Shown here in pieces: positions 28,901 to 43,900 of a stretch of DNA of 64,000 nucleotides. The notes under the pieces were generated by a model. The model saw nothing but the letters and a program-made list of their open reading frames with translations. It had not been told where the DNA came from and did not search any database. Position 1 is the stretch's first letter; the number at the start of each line of letters is the position of its first letter. The stretch spans positions 41,565,616 to 41,629,615 of the forward strand of contig CM055901.1 of assembly GCA_029582155.1 (NCBI GenBank). The letters run 5' to 3'. The position numbers and the translations under genes were made by a program. The stretch is from Panopea generosa. Its lineage: Eukaryota; Mollusca; Bivalvia; Adapedonta; Hiatellidae.

Positions 28901-31900
28901 AACATCTCACCTCTCGATATGATATCACGAAAAGTAAGTCATCTGTATCAAACAGAATTAAGTAAAACTATAGATATCATTAATACTGACTTATTATGTC
29001 TGGACTAATACAGAACATAAGGCCATACACCCATCTGTATAACTTTGATCTGTAGTGAAGAGAGTGGTTGCCAACATAAACCCATCTTCATAATTAGATA
29101 TGTAGTGAAGAGAGAGGTTGCCAACATAAAACCATCTGTTTAATTAGATATGTAGTGAAGAGAGAGGTTGCCAACATAAAACCATCTGTATAATTAGATA
29201 TGTAGTGAAGAGAGAGGTTGCCAACATAAAACCATCTGTATAATTAGATATGTAGTGAAGAGAAAGGTTGCCAACATAAAACCATCTGTATAAATTTCAT
29301 CTGTAGTGAAGAGAGTGGTTGCCAACATAAACCCATTTGTATAATTAGATATGTAGTGAAGAGAGAGGTTGCCAACATAAAACCATCTGTATAATTAGAT
29401 ATGTAGTGAAGAGAATGGTTGCCAACATAAAACCATCTGTATAACTTTCATCTGTAGTGAAGAGAGTGGTTGCCAACATAAACCCACCTCTATAATTAGA
29501 TATGTAGTGAAGAGAGAGGTTGCCAACATAAAACCATCTGTATAATTAGATATGTAGTGAAGAGAGAGGTTGCCAACATAAAACCATCTGTATACCTTTC
29601 ATCTGTAGTGAAGAGAGTGGTTGCCAACATTAACCCATTTGTATAGTTAGATATGTAGTGAAGAGAGAGAGGTTGCCAACATAAAACCATCTGTATAATT
29701 AGATATGTAGTGAAGAGAATGATTGCCAACATAAAACCATCTGTATAATTAGATATGTAGTGAAGAGAATGGTTGCCAACATAAAACCATCTGTATAACT
29801 TAGATATGTAGTGAAGAGAGTGGTTGCAAAAATAAACCCATCTGTATAACTTTGATCTGTAGTGAAGAGAGTGGTTGCCAACATAAACCATCTGTATAAT
29901 TAGATATGTAGTGAAGAGAGTGGTTGCCAACATAAAACCATCTGTATAATTAGATACTAATGAAGAGAGAGGATGCCAACATAAAACCATCTGTATAACT
30001 TAGATATGTAGGGAAGAAAATGGTTGCAAACATAAACCCATCTGTATAACATAGATATGTAGTGAAGAAAGAGGTTGCCAACATAAAACCATCTGTATAA
30101 TTAGATATGTAGTGAAGAGAAAAGTTGCCAACATAAAACCATCTGTATAATTAGATATGTAGTGAAGAGAATGGTTGCCAACATAAAACCATCTGTATAA
30201 CTTTCATCTGTAGTGAAGAGAGTGGTTTCCAACGTAAACCCATCTGTATAATTAGATATGTAGTGAAGAGAGAGGTTGCCAACATAAAACCATCTGTATA
30301 ACTTTCATCTGTAGTGAAGAGAGTGGTTGCCAACATAAACCCATCTGTATAATTAGATATGTAGTGAAGAGAGAGGTTGCGAACATAAAACCATCTGTAT
30401 AATTAGATATGTAGTGAAGATAATGGTTGCCAGCATAAACCCATCTGTATAACTTTGATCTGTAGTGAAGAGAGCGGTTGCCAACATAAAACCATCTGTA
30501 TAATTAGATATGTAGTGAAGAGAATGGTTGCCTACATAAACCCATCTGTATAACTTTGATCTGTAGTGAAGAGAGTGGTTTCGAACATAAACCCATCTGT
30601 ATAATTATATATGTAGTGAACAGAGAGGTTGCCAATATAAACCCATCTGTATAATTATATATGTAGTGAAGAGAGGTTGCCAACATAAACCCATCTGTAC
30701 AAGATAGATCTATAGTGAAGAGAGTGGTCGCCAACATAAACCCATCTGTATAACATAGATCTGTAGTGAAGAGAGTGGTTGCCAACATAAACACATCTGT
30801 ATAACTTAGATCTGTAGTGAAGAGAGTGATTGCGAACATAAACCCATCTGTATAACTTAGATCTTTAGTGAAGAGAGTGGTTGCCAACATAAACCCATCT
30901 GTATAACTTAGATCTGTAGTGAAGAGAGTGGTTGCCAACATAAAACCATCTGTATAATTAGATATGTAGTGAAGAGAATGGTTGCCAACATAAACCCATC
31001 TGTATAACTTTGATCTGAAGTGAAGAGAGTGGTTGCCAACATAAAACCATCTGTAATATTAAATATGTAGTGAAAAAAGAGGTTGCCAACATAAACCCAT
31101 TTGTATAATTAGATATGCAGTCAAGAGAGAGGTTATCAACATAAATCCACCTGTATCACTTAGATCTATAGTGAAGAGAGTGGTTGCAAACATAAACCCA
31201 TCTGCATAACATAGATATGTAGTGAAGAGAGAGGTTGCCAACATAAAACCATCTGTATAATTAGATATGTAGTGAAAAGAATGGTTGCCAACATAAAACC
31301 ATCTGTATAACTTAGATATGTAGTGAAGAGAGTGGGTGCAAAAATAAACCCATCTGTATAACTTTGATCTGTAGTGAAGAGAGAGGTTGCCAACATTAAC
31401 CATCTGTATAATTAGATATGTAGTTAAGAGAGTGGTTGCCAACATAAAACCATCTGTATAATTAGATATGTAGTGAAGAGAGAGGATGCCAACATAAAAC
31501 CATCTGTAAAACTTGGATATGTAGGGAAGAGAATGGTTGCAAACATAAACCCATCTGTATAACATAGATATGTAGTGAAGAGAGAGGATGCCAACATAAA
31601 ACATCTGTATAATTAGATATGTAGTGAAGAGAAAGGTTGCCAACATAAAACCATCTGTATAATTAGATATGTAGTGAAGAGAATGGTTGCCAACATAAAA
31701 CCATCTGTATAACTTTCATCTGTAGTGAAGAGAGTGGTTTCCAACATAAACCCATCTGTATAATTAGATATGTAGTGAAGAGAGAGGTTGCCAACATAAA
31801 ACCATCTGTATAACTTTCATCTGTAGTGAAGAGAGTGGTTGCCAACATAAACCCATCTGTATAATTAGATATATAGTGAAGAGAGAGGTTGCGAACATAA

Positions 31901-34900
31901 AACCATCTGTATAATTAGATATGTAGTGAAGATAATGGTTGCCAACATAAACCCATCTGTATAACCTTGATCTGTAGTGAAGAGAGCGGTTGCCAACATA
32001 AAACCATCTGTATAATTAGATATGTAGTGAAGAGAATGGTTGCCTACATAAAACCATCTGTATAATTAGATATGTAGTGAAGAGAATGGTTGCCTACATA
32101 AACCCATCTGTATAACTTTGATCTGTAGTGAAGAGAGTGGTTTTGAACATAAACCCATCTGTATAAATATATATGTAGTGAAGAGAGAGGTTACCAATAT
32201 AAACCCATTTGTATAATTATATATGTAGTGAAGAGAGTGGTTGCCAACATAAACCCATCTGTACAAGATAGATCTATAGTGAAGAGAGTGGTCACAAACA
32301 TGAACCCATCTGTATAACATAGATCTGTAGTGAAGAGAGTGGTTGCCAACATCAACACATCTGTATAACTTAGATCTGTAGTGAAGAGAGTGATTGCGAA
32401 CATAAACCCATCTGTATAACTTAGATCTTTAGTGAAGAGAGTGGTTGCCAACATAAACCCATCTGTATAACTTAGATCTGTAGTGAAGAGAGTGGTTGCC
32501 AACATAAAACCATCTGTATAATTAGATATGTAGTGAAAAGAGTGGTTTCCAACATAAACCCATCTGTATAACCTAGATCTGTAGTGAAGAGAGTGGTTGC
32601 CAACATTAAACCATCTGTATAATTAAATATGTAGTGAAAAGAGTGGTTGCCAACGTAAACCTATCTGTGTTACTTAGATCTGTAGTGAAGAGAGTGGTTG
32701 CCAACATAAACCCATTTGTATAATTTAGATCTGTAGTGAAGAGAGAGGTTGCCAACATAAACCTATCTGTATAAATAGATATGTAGTGAAAAGAGAGGTT
32801 GGCAACCTGTATAACTTAGATATGTAGCGAAGAGAGTGGTTGCCAACATAAACCCATCTGTATAACTTAGATATGTAGTGAAGAGAGTGGTTGCCAACAT
32901 CAACCCATCTGTAAAATTAAGATCTGTGGTGAAAAGAAAGGTTGCCAGTATCAATAAAAAATGTTGATGTCAATTCAATATATCTGTTTCTATTACAGGA
33001 AACATAAGATTATGTATATCTGTGTTTACTACAGGCTATATTACATCAGATGATGTTTATCTGTGTTTACTACAGGGTATAGCACATGAGTTGATGTATG
33101 TCTGTGTTTACTACAGGGTATAGCACACGAGATGATGTCTATCTGTGTTAACTACAGGGTATAACACATGAGATGATGTATATATGTGTTTATTACAGGG
33201 TATAGCACATGAGATGATGTATATCTGTGTTTATTACAGGGTATAGCACATGAGATGATGTATATCTGTGTTAACTACAGGGGATAGCACATGAGATGAT
33301 GTATATCTGTGTTTATTACAGGGTATAGTAGATGAGATGTTGTATATCTGTGTTAACTACAGGGTATAGTGCACGAGATATGTATATCTGTGTTTACTAC
33401 AGGGTATAGCACTTGAGATGATGTATATCTGTGTTTACTACAGGGAATAGCATATGAGATGATGTATATCAATGTTTACTACAGGGTATAGTGCACGAGA
33501 TATGTATATCTGTGTATACTACAGGGTATAGCACATGAGATGATGTATGTCTGTGTTTACTACAGGGTATAGCACATGAGATGATGTATATCTGTGTTTA
33601 TTACAGGGTATAGTGCACGAGATATGTATATCTGTGTTTACTACAGGGTATAGCACATGAGATGATGTATATCTGTGTTTACTACAGGGTATAGCACATG
33701 AGATGATGTATATCTATGTTAACTACAGGGTATAGTGCACGAGATATGTATATCTGTGTTTACTACAGGGTATAGCACATGAGATGATGTATATCTGTGT
33801 TTACTACAGGTTATAGCACATGAGATGATGTATATCTGTGTTTACTACAGGGTATAGCACATGCGATGATGTATGTCTGTGTTTATTACAGGGTATAGCA
33901 CATGAGATGATGTATGTCTATTTTAACTACATGGTATAGCACATGAGATGATGTATATCTGTGTTTACTACAGGTTATAGCACATGAGATGATGTATATC
34001 TGTGTTTACTACAGGGTATAGCAGATGAGATGATGTATGTCTGTGTTTATTACAGGGTATAGCTCATGAGATGATGTATGTCTATTTTAACTACATGGTA
34101 TAGCACATGAGATGATGTATATCTGTGTTTATTACAGGGTATAGCACACGAGATGATGTATGTCTGTGTTTACTACTATGTATAGCTCATGAGATGATGT
34201 ATGTCTGTATTTATTACAGGGTATAGCACATGAGATGATGTATGTCTTTGTTAACTGCAGGGTATAGCACATGAGATGATGTATGTCTGTGTTTATTACA
34301 GGGTATAGCACATGAGATGATGTATATCTGTGTTTACTACAGGGTATAGCACATGAGATGATGTATGTCTTTGTTTATTTCAGGGTATAGCACATGAGAT
34401 GATGTATGTCTTTTTTAACTGCAGGGTATAGCACATGAGATGATGTATATCTGTGTTTACTACAGGGTATAGCACATGAGATGATGTATATCTATGTTTA
34501 CTACAGGGTATAGTGCATGAGTTATGTATATCTGTGTTTACTACAGGGTATTGCACATGAGATGATGTATATCTGTGTTTACTACAGGGTATAGCACATG
34601 AGATGATGTATATCTGTGTTTACTACAGGGTATAGCACATGAGATGATGTATATCCGTGTTTACTACAGGGTATAGCACCTGAGATGATGTATGTCTGTT
34701 TTAACTACATGGTATAGCACATGAGATGATGTATGTCTGTGTTTACTACAGGGTATAGCACATGAGATGATGTATATCTCTGTGTTGACTACATGGTATA
34801 GCACATGAGATGATGTATACATATGTTTATTACAGGGTATAGCACATGAGATGATGTATATCTGTGTTTATTACAGGGTAGAGCACATGAGATGATGTAT

Positions 34901-37900
34901 ATCTGTGTTTTTTACAGGGTATAGCACATGAGATGATGTATATCTGTGTTAACTACAATAGCACATGAGATGATGTACATGTATATCTGTGTTTATTACA
35001 GGGTATAGCAGATGAGAAGTTGTATATCTGTGTTAACTACAGGGTATAGCACATGAGATGATGTATGTCTGTGTTTACTACAGGGTATAGCACATGAGAT
35101 GATGTATATATATGTTTGCTACTATGTATAACACATGAGATGATGTTATCTGTGTTTACTACAGGGTATAGCACATGAGATGATGTATATCTTTGTTTAT
35201 TACAGGGTATAGCACATGAGATGGTGTATGTCTGTATTTACTACAGGCTATAGCACATGAGATGATGTATGTCTGTGTTTATTACAGGGTATAGCAGATG
35301 AGATGTTGTATATCTGTGTTAACTACAGCGTAAAGCACATGAGATGATGTATATATATGTTTACTACAGGGTATTGTGCATGAGATATGTATATCTGTGT
35401 TTACTACAGGGTATAGCACATGAGATGATGTTATCTGTGTTTACTACAGGCTATAACAAATGAGATGATGTATATCTTTGTTTATTACAGGATATAGCAC
35501 ATGAGATGGTGTATGTCTGTGTTTACTACAGGCTATAGCACATGAGATGATGTATATCTGTGTTTACTACAGGCTATAGCAAATGAGATGATGTATATCT
35601 ATGTTTACTACAGGGTATAGTGCATGAGATATGTATATCTGTGTTTACTACAGGGTATAGCACATGAGATGATGTTATCTGTGTTTACTACAGGGTATAG
35701 CACATGAGATGCTGTATATCTGTGTTTACTACAGGGTATAGCACCTGAGATGATGTATATCTGTGTTAAATACAGGGTATAGCACATAGATGATGTATGT
35801 CTGTGTTTACTACAGGTTATAGCAGATGAGATTATTTAGATATGTGTTTACTACAGGATAAAGCACATGAGATGATGTATATCAGTGTTTATTACAGGGT
35901 ATAGCACTTTGGATGATGTATATATGTGTTTATTACAGGCTATAGCACATGGGATGGTGTATATATGTTTTTACTACAGGGTATTGCAGATGAGATGATG
36001 TATATATGTATTAATACACGGTATAGCAGATGAGATGGTGTATGTCTGTATTTACTACAGGCTATAGCAGGTGAGATGTTGTATATCTGTGTTAACTACA
36101 GGGTATAGCACATATGATGATGTATATCTGTTTTTACTACAGGGTATAGCAGATGAGATGATGTATATATGTATTAATACATGGTATAGCAGATGAGATG
36201 GTGTATATCTGTATTTACTACAGGCTATAGCAGATGAGATGTTGTATATCTGTGTTAACTACAGGGTATAGCACATATGATGATGTATATCTGTGTTTAC
36301 TACAGGGTATAGCACATGAGATGATGTATATCTGTGTTTACAACAGGGTATAGCACATGAGATGATGTATATCTGTGTTTACTACAGGGTATAGTGCACG
36401 AGATATGTATATCTGTGTTTACTACAGGGTATAGTGCACGAGATATGTATATCGGTGTTTACTACAGGGTATAGCACATGAGATGATGTATATCTGTTTT
36501 TACTACAGGGTATAGCACATGAGATGATGTATATCTGTGTTTACTACAGGGTATAGCACATGAGATGATGTATATCTGTGTTTACTACAGGGTATAGCAC
36601 ATGAGATGATGTATGTCTGTGTTTACTACAGGGTATAACACATGAGATGATCTATCTCTGTATTTACTTCAGGCTATAGCAGATGAGATGTTGTATATCT
36701 GTGTTTACTACAGGCTATAGCACATGAGATGATGTATATCTGTGTTTACTACAGGATATAGTGCACAAAATATGTGTATCTGTGTTTACTACAGGGTATA
36801 GCACATTAGATGATGTATATCTATGTTTACTACAGGGTATAGCACATGAGATGTTGTATATATGTGTTTACTACAGGGTATAGCACATGAGATAATGTAT
36901 GTCTGTATTTACTACAGGCTATAGCAGATGAGATGTATATCTGTGTCTACTACAGGGTATAGCACATGAGATGATGTATGTCTGTGTTTACTACAGGGTA
37001 TAGCACATGAGATGATGTATGTCTGTGTTTACTACAGGCTATAGCACATGAGATGATGTATATCTGTGTTTACTACAGGGTATAGTGCACAAGATATGTA
37101 TATCTGTGTTTAATACAGGGTATAGCACATGATATGTTGTATAACTGTGTTTACTACAGGGTATAGCACATGAGATGATGTATATCTATGTTTACTACAG
37201 GGTATAGCACATGAGATGATGTATATCTGTGTTTACTACAGGGTATAGCACATGCGATGATGTATGTCTTTGTTTACTACAGGGTATAGCACATGAGATG
37301 ATGTATATCTGTGTTAACTACAGGGTATAGTGCACGAGATATGTATATCTGTGTTTACTACAGGGTATAGCACATGAGATGATGTATATCTATGTTTACT
37401 ACATGGTATAGCACATGAGATGATGTATGTCTGTGTTTACTACAGGGTATTGCACATGAGATGATGTATATCTATGTTTACTACAGGGTAAAGCACATGC
37501 GATGATGTATGTCTGTATTTACTACACGGTATAGCAGATGAGATGTTGTATATCTGTGTTTACTACAGGGTATAGCACATGAGATGATGTATATCTGTTT
37601 TTACTACAGGGTATAGTACATGAGATGATGCGTAAATATGACAAGATCATATCCGAGTCACAAGTAGAGAGATTGTTGGCACACACATCATCTGAGAACC
37701 CACTCTGGTTGACAGTAGCCTGTGAGGAACTATGTCAGTATGACAGGAGTCATGATATCGATGACAGGATTAATTGTCTACCTGATGGTATTCTTAAGTA
37801 AGTCAATCAGGAAAAGATGGCATTTTTCTAATTTACTGTTGAAATAAATTTTACTTGATAATTTGTGAACACTAGATTTGGTATTTTTCAACTTAATTTT

Positions 37901-40900
37901 AGTATATTGTTTGTTGTATACACGGGAGCTTTTTTCTGTTAAGAAATTTATCTTGCCTATAAGATTTAGGTGGACATATGTTTGAGTGATTATTATATGC
38001 AAATGTGAATTCCAAGTTTGAGAATCATATTCAGCATTTTTTTTGGTCATAATTTATTATGTCTTGCCAAAGGATAGTGACTTTCCTTATTTATAATAAA
38101 TACATTTATTTTGTGTAGTTGCATGTTAGTTACATTTTTAGCTCGACTATTCGGAGAATATAGAGAGCTATTCTACTCACCCAGGCGTCAGCGTTACACC
38201 TTGGTTAAAGTCCCTATCTCAGTCACCATTGCAATTTTGAACAAATTTTGAAATTTTACACAAGCCTTCCTAGTCATCAACCCTACTACAATAACTAAGT
38301 TAGATAACTCTTGCATGAATATAATACAAATTATTGCCCTTGTTTGACTTAGAAATTCTGGTTAAAGTTTTGCATGCAAGTCCCTATCTCAGTAACCATT
38401 GCATGTATTGCCTTGAAACTTTACACAAGCCTTCTAGTCATCAACCCTACTACAATAACTAAGTTAGATAACTCTTGCATGAATATAATACAAATTATTG
38501 CCCTTGTTTGACTTAGAAATTCTGGTTAAAGTTTTGCATGCATGTTCCTATCTCAGTAACCATTGCATTTATTTCCTTGAAACTCTACACAAACCTTCCT
38601 AGGCATCAACCCTACTACAATAACTAAGTTAGATAACTCTTGCATGAATATAATGCAAATTTTTGCCCTTGTTTGACTTTTGGTTAAAGTTTTGCATGCA
38701 AGTACCATCAAGTCTATATCTCACCAACCACTCAATGTATTTGATTGAAACTTTACACAAGCCTTTCTAGTCATCAAAAATACTACAGTTACTAAGTTAG
38801 ATAACTCTTGCATGAATATAATACAAATTATTGCCCTTGTTTGACTTAGAAGTTCTGTTTAAAGTTTTGCGTGCAAGTACCATCAAGTTCATATCTCACC
38901 AACCACTCAATGTATTTGATTGAAAATTTACACAAGTCTTCCCAGTCATCAACCCTACTACAATAGCTAAGTTAGATAACTCTTGCATGAATATAATGCA
39001 AATTATTGCCCTTGTTTGACTAAGAAATTCTGGTTAAAGTTTTGCATGCAAGTACCATCAAGTCTATATCTTACCAACCACTCAATGTATTTAATTTGAA
39101 CTTGACACAAGCCTTCCCAATCATCAACCCTACTACAGTTACTAGGTTAGATAACTCTTGCATGAAAATAATGCAAATTATTGCCCTTGTTTGACTTAGA
39201 AAATCTGATTAAAGTTTTGCGAGCAAGTACCATCAAGTTCATATCTCAGTAACCAATGCATATATTGACTTGAAACTTTACACAATCCTTCCTAATCATC
39301 AACCCTACTACAATAACTAGGTTAGATAACTCTTGCCTGAATATAATGCAAATTATTGCCCTTCATTGACTTAGAAAATCTGGTTCAAGTGTTGCATGCA
39401 AGTACAATCAAGTCCATATCTCAGTAACCTTTGCATATATTGACTTGAAACTTTACACAAGTCTTCACAGTCATCAACCCTACTACAATAACTAAGTTGG
39501 ATAACTCTTGCATGAATATAATGCAAGTTATTGCCCTTGTTTGACTTAGAAAATCTGGTTAAAGTTCTGCGTACAAGTACCATCATGTCCATATCTCACC
39601 AACCACTCAATGTACAGACCGTAATCCGTTCAAGTACACCAAACGGATGCAAACGAAACGAATATCAAACGCAGTTTTAAACGATATACAAACGGACAAA
39701 AAATTCGAACGAAACGATACACGGACGCAACAGGGCGAACTGATCCACGAACGATACAAAACAATAATGCAAACTTTAAACACATCAAATAATAAAGATT
39801 CGGATATCCTCTAATACTGTCGTAGTTATATTGACAATGAGATAAATAATTAAACGAAATGATTGCTCTCTTTGTCATTTAAAATCTTTAAATTGCTATA
39901 CCTCTAACTTTAATTTAATTTCTTTGTTATAAGTTTTAATCCCGAATTATCCTTGAAAACATTGCCTTAGGGCATCGTTTCTTTACTTGTAAAACTGTGA
40001 TAAAACAATCAGATGACGCATGACCTGCTTACACAACTACCCCAATTAACTGATTTAATTATCTGAACACCGATTTATGTTGCTGTTCTGTTATATGATT
40101 GCTAATCAGGAAAAGTTTTCACGCAATTTTAAAAAAATCTGTTTGTTACACTAAAACCTTTCCACTTACGGCTTTTCCAGAATTGTATATAAAAATAGTT
40201 CATATATATATATATACATAACAAACACACGTAAAGGGTTGGTGAGTGTTGTAACTGGGTGTCTTCCAAAATGTTTGTTTACAATATAGGCATTTGTTAA
40301 AAAAAGATTACTATTAAGCTGATAGAGTTATAAATTACTACACATACCTAAATTTGTGTACAGAATGAACACGCTGTCCCTTTCACTATCACCTTGTGCC
40401 AATGTCCGATGACGTCACGAGTGAAACAAACATTTTATTCACTAAGTGGGTATCTTAGGAAATTTTTGATGGAAGGATATCAGAGGAATTCTATCGGTGT
40501 AAATGAACATAAAAGTCCTTGAAAGCGTCAGACGGAAGTACATGTACCAAGGATTTTAGAAGCCATGCCACAAGACATAAAACTTTTACCTTAAAGGCAT
40601 CTTTTTTATGGAAACATCCCCGCCTCCCCCATGCATTTACCGTAGTGAAATAGAACGCGACGTTAAATGACACAAGAAACTGTCAGAGTGACGACATTGC
40701 ACATTGCCACGAGATCAAAAATAAATTGTGTCGGAGTTATAGACATAAAGTGTGTGCGTTCGCTACATAAATTAAGGCATGTGTATTTGTAAATAAATTT
40801 ATCTTTGCGGATTATATAAATTATTTTGTTTAATGAATTGTTATAATTGTTTAACATGACAATCTATCGAAATTCATAACTGGAATTAAAATTTGAAAAA

Positions 40901-43900
40901 TACCTGTAAATAATGCATTATTCCTGTAAATAAAATAAATACTTGCTGAGGCGTCTATACTGTTTCTTGCATAATAGCAGATTATACACCACTGCAGATA
41001 TAAAAAACATGGACTGGTTCACATTTATTTACTATATACTTTTTCAATACCGTAATGTTAACGTTAGTGTAAACCAGTCTAGCAATGAATGGCCAATCTA
41101 ATGATTACGTGACTGTAACGTGTTTATCTGATGTAATTGACATGCCCTGTACCATGTGTATTAAATTTCAATGATTGAGTTTTATGAAACATATTAATCT
41201 GCTGTCATGCTACAAATCATCAACTATATGGTAGACCATATCTAACATAGGGTGGCTTAGTTAGCAATATTTCAGAATGATTTTAATTAATATTTCAGAA
41301 AGATTTTAATCAATATTATTTTGATTTATTTAATTAATATATTATCATATAAAACCCGGCGATTTCTTTAAATATCTAGTTCTTATAATTTATTCTACTG
41401 CGGTGTTACAATTGGACAACCAGAGATGATGCGATTGGTAAACATGTCGTGTAAACATTAAATGGTAAAAGATACATGGTAAACGATACACTCTAAATGA
41501 TTCGAACGCAAACGCAGGCTAAAATGCGTTCAGTATGGTTTTGAACTGCATTTTCGTATTTTCTCTAACGTTTATCATAAAAAAAATGCAAACCATTAAC
41601 GAAACTAAAATGCATTTCAAACGCAAAACAAATGCGTTTGACAAGCAAAACGAACACAATTGAAATGCGTTTTTGGTGCACTTGAACGGATTACGGTCTG
41701 TATTTGATTGAAACTTAACATAAGCCTTCCCAGTCACCAACTCTACTACAATAACTAAGTCAGATAACTCTTGCCAGATTTCTTTTGCAAATTAGGGCCT
41801 TTGTTTTACTTAGAAATTTTATAACTTAGCAGCCACTGCATGTATTTGATTGAAATTGCAGTTATAAGACCTACTCAATTTTGTCGATTTTGTAAGTTAG
41901 ATAACTCTTGTTTGCTTGGATTTGTCATCAGTCTCAATCAAATTTGTACTTCTGTGACAAATATTCTAATAGTCGAGCGCGCTGTCCCTCCGACAGCTCT
42001 TGTTATATACATTATACTTTCCTTCCTTTGCCACTTGCAAGCATCTTAATTGATATGTTTGACAGTTTATTGGAAGAGTTACTGAAACGTTTTGAGAATG
42101 AAAAGGGTGGAACGTTGATTGTAGCCACGTTGTGCTTGCTGGAAGCTTCAGCAGCCGGTCTGCTGGAGTCAGAGTTGAGACAGATACTGGCGGATGAGGA
42201 AAAACTTACCCCACCTTCACCGTTTGATGAAAAAGGTACTTTACATTTATAACTTCATGTTTTAGTGGCACAAGATAGGTAGGTATGTGAACAAAGTTGA
42301 ATCTTTATTACTTTGAAAACTTAGAAAAGTAAAAAGACTATTTTGCAGTATCAAATGTCTCACCTGTATCACTTGTATCACCTGTCTCACATATCTCACG
42401 TCGCCTGATTCACCTGTATCACCTGTCTCACATATTTCACGTCACCAGATTCACCTGTACTACTTGTATCACCTGTCTCACATCAACTGTCTCACCTGTA
42501 TCATCTGACTCACCTGTCTAACATCACCTGTTTCACCTGTATCACCTTGTCACAAAGTCCGATAAAGGTGATGCATGGTCAAAGTTATATCAATTACACC
42601 AAATAGAGAAGTGATATTATATGTTGTTGATTATATGTGTAGAGATCCAGGTTATCTGAACAAAGTTATATCAATCACACCAAATAGTGAAGTGATATTA
42701 TAGGAGGTTAATGATATGTGTAGAGATCCTGGTCATCTGAAAAAAGTTATATCAATTACACCAAATAGAAAAGTGATATTATACAATGTTGATTATATGT
42801 GTAGAGATCCAGGTTATCTGAACAAAGTTATATCAATTACACCAAATAGAGAAGTGATATTATAGGAGGTTCATTATATGTGTGGAGATCCAGGTTACCT
42901 GAACAAAGTTATATCAATTACACCAAACAGACAAGTGATATTATAGGTTGTTGATTATATGTGTAGAGATCCAGGTTATCTGAACAAAGTTATATCAATT
43001 ACACTAAAAAGAGAAGTGATATTATAGGAGGTTATTTATATGTGTAGACATCCAGGTTACCTGAACAAAGTTATATAATTACACCAAACTGAGAAGTGAT
43101 ATTATAGGTTGTTGATTATATGTGTAGAGATCAAGGTTATCTGAACAAAGTTATATCAATTACACCGAATAGAGAAAATATATTATAGGAGGTTATTTAT
43201 ATGTGTAGAGATCCAGGTTACCTGAACAAAGTTATATCAATTAAACCAAATAGAGAAGTTTTATTATAGGTTGTTTATTATATGTGTAGATCCAGGTCAT
43301 CAGATCAAAGTTATATCAATTACACCAAATAGAGAAGTGATATTATAGGTTGTTGATTATATGTGTAGAGATCCGGCTCATCTGAACAAAGTTATATCAA
43401 ATAAACCAAATAGAGAAGTGATATTGTAAGAGGTTTATATATGAAGAGATCCAGGTAATCTGAATAAAGTTATATCAAGTACACCAAATAGAGGTGATAT
43501 TATAGGAGGTTAATAATATGTGTAGAGATCCAGGTCATCTGAACAAAATTATATCAATTACACCAAACAAAGAAGTGATATTATAGGTTGTTGATTATAT
43601 ATGTAGAGATCCTGGTCATCTGAATAAAGTTATATCAATTACACCAAATAGTGAAGTGATATTATAGGAGGTTAAATATATTGTAGAGATCCTGGACATC
43701 TGAACAAAGTTATATCAATTACACCAAATAGAAAAGTGATATTATGCAATGTTGATTATATGTGTAGAGATCCAGGTTATCTGAACAAAGTTATATCAAT
43801 TACACCAAATAAAGAAGTTATATTATAGGATGTTAATTATATGTGTAGAGATCCAGGTTACCTGAACAAAGTTATATCAATTACACCAAATAGAGAAGTG

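Noticed and set aside
29496-32954. Several long minus-strand open frames with 17-residue repeats
   Set aside because: They follow the 51-bp phase of the tandem array and lack splice sites, start context or any non-repeat domain.
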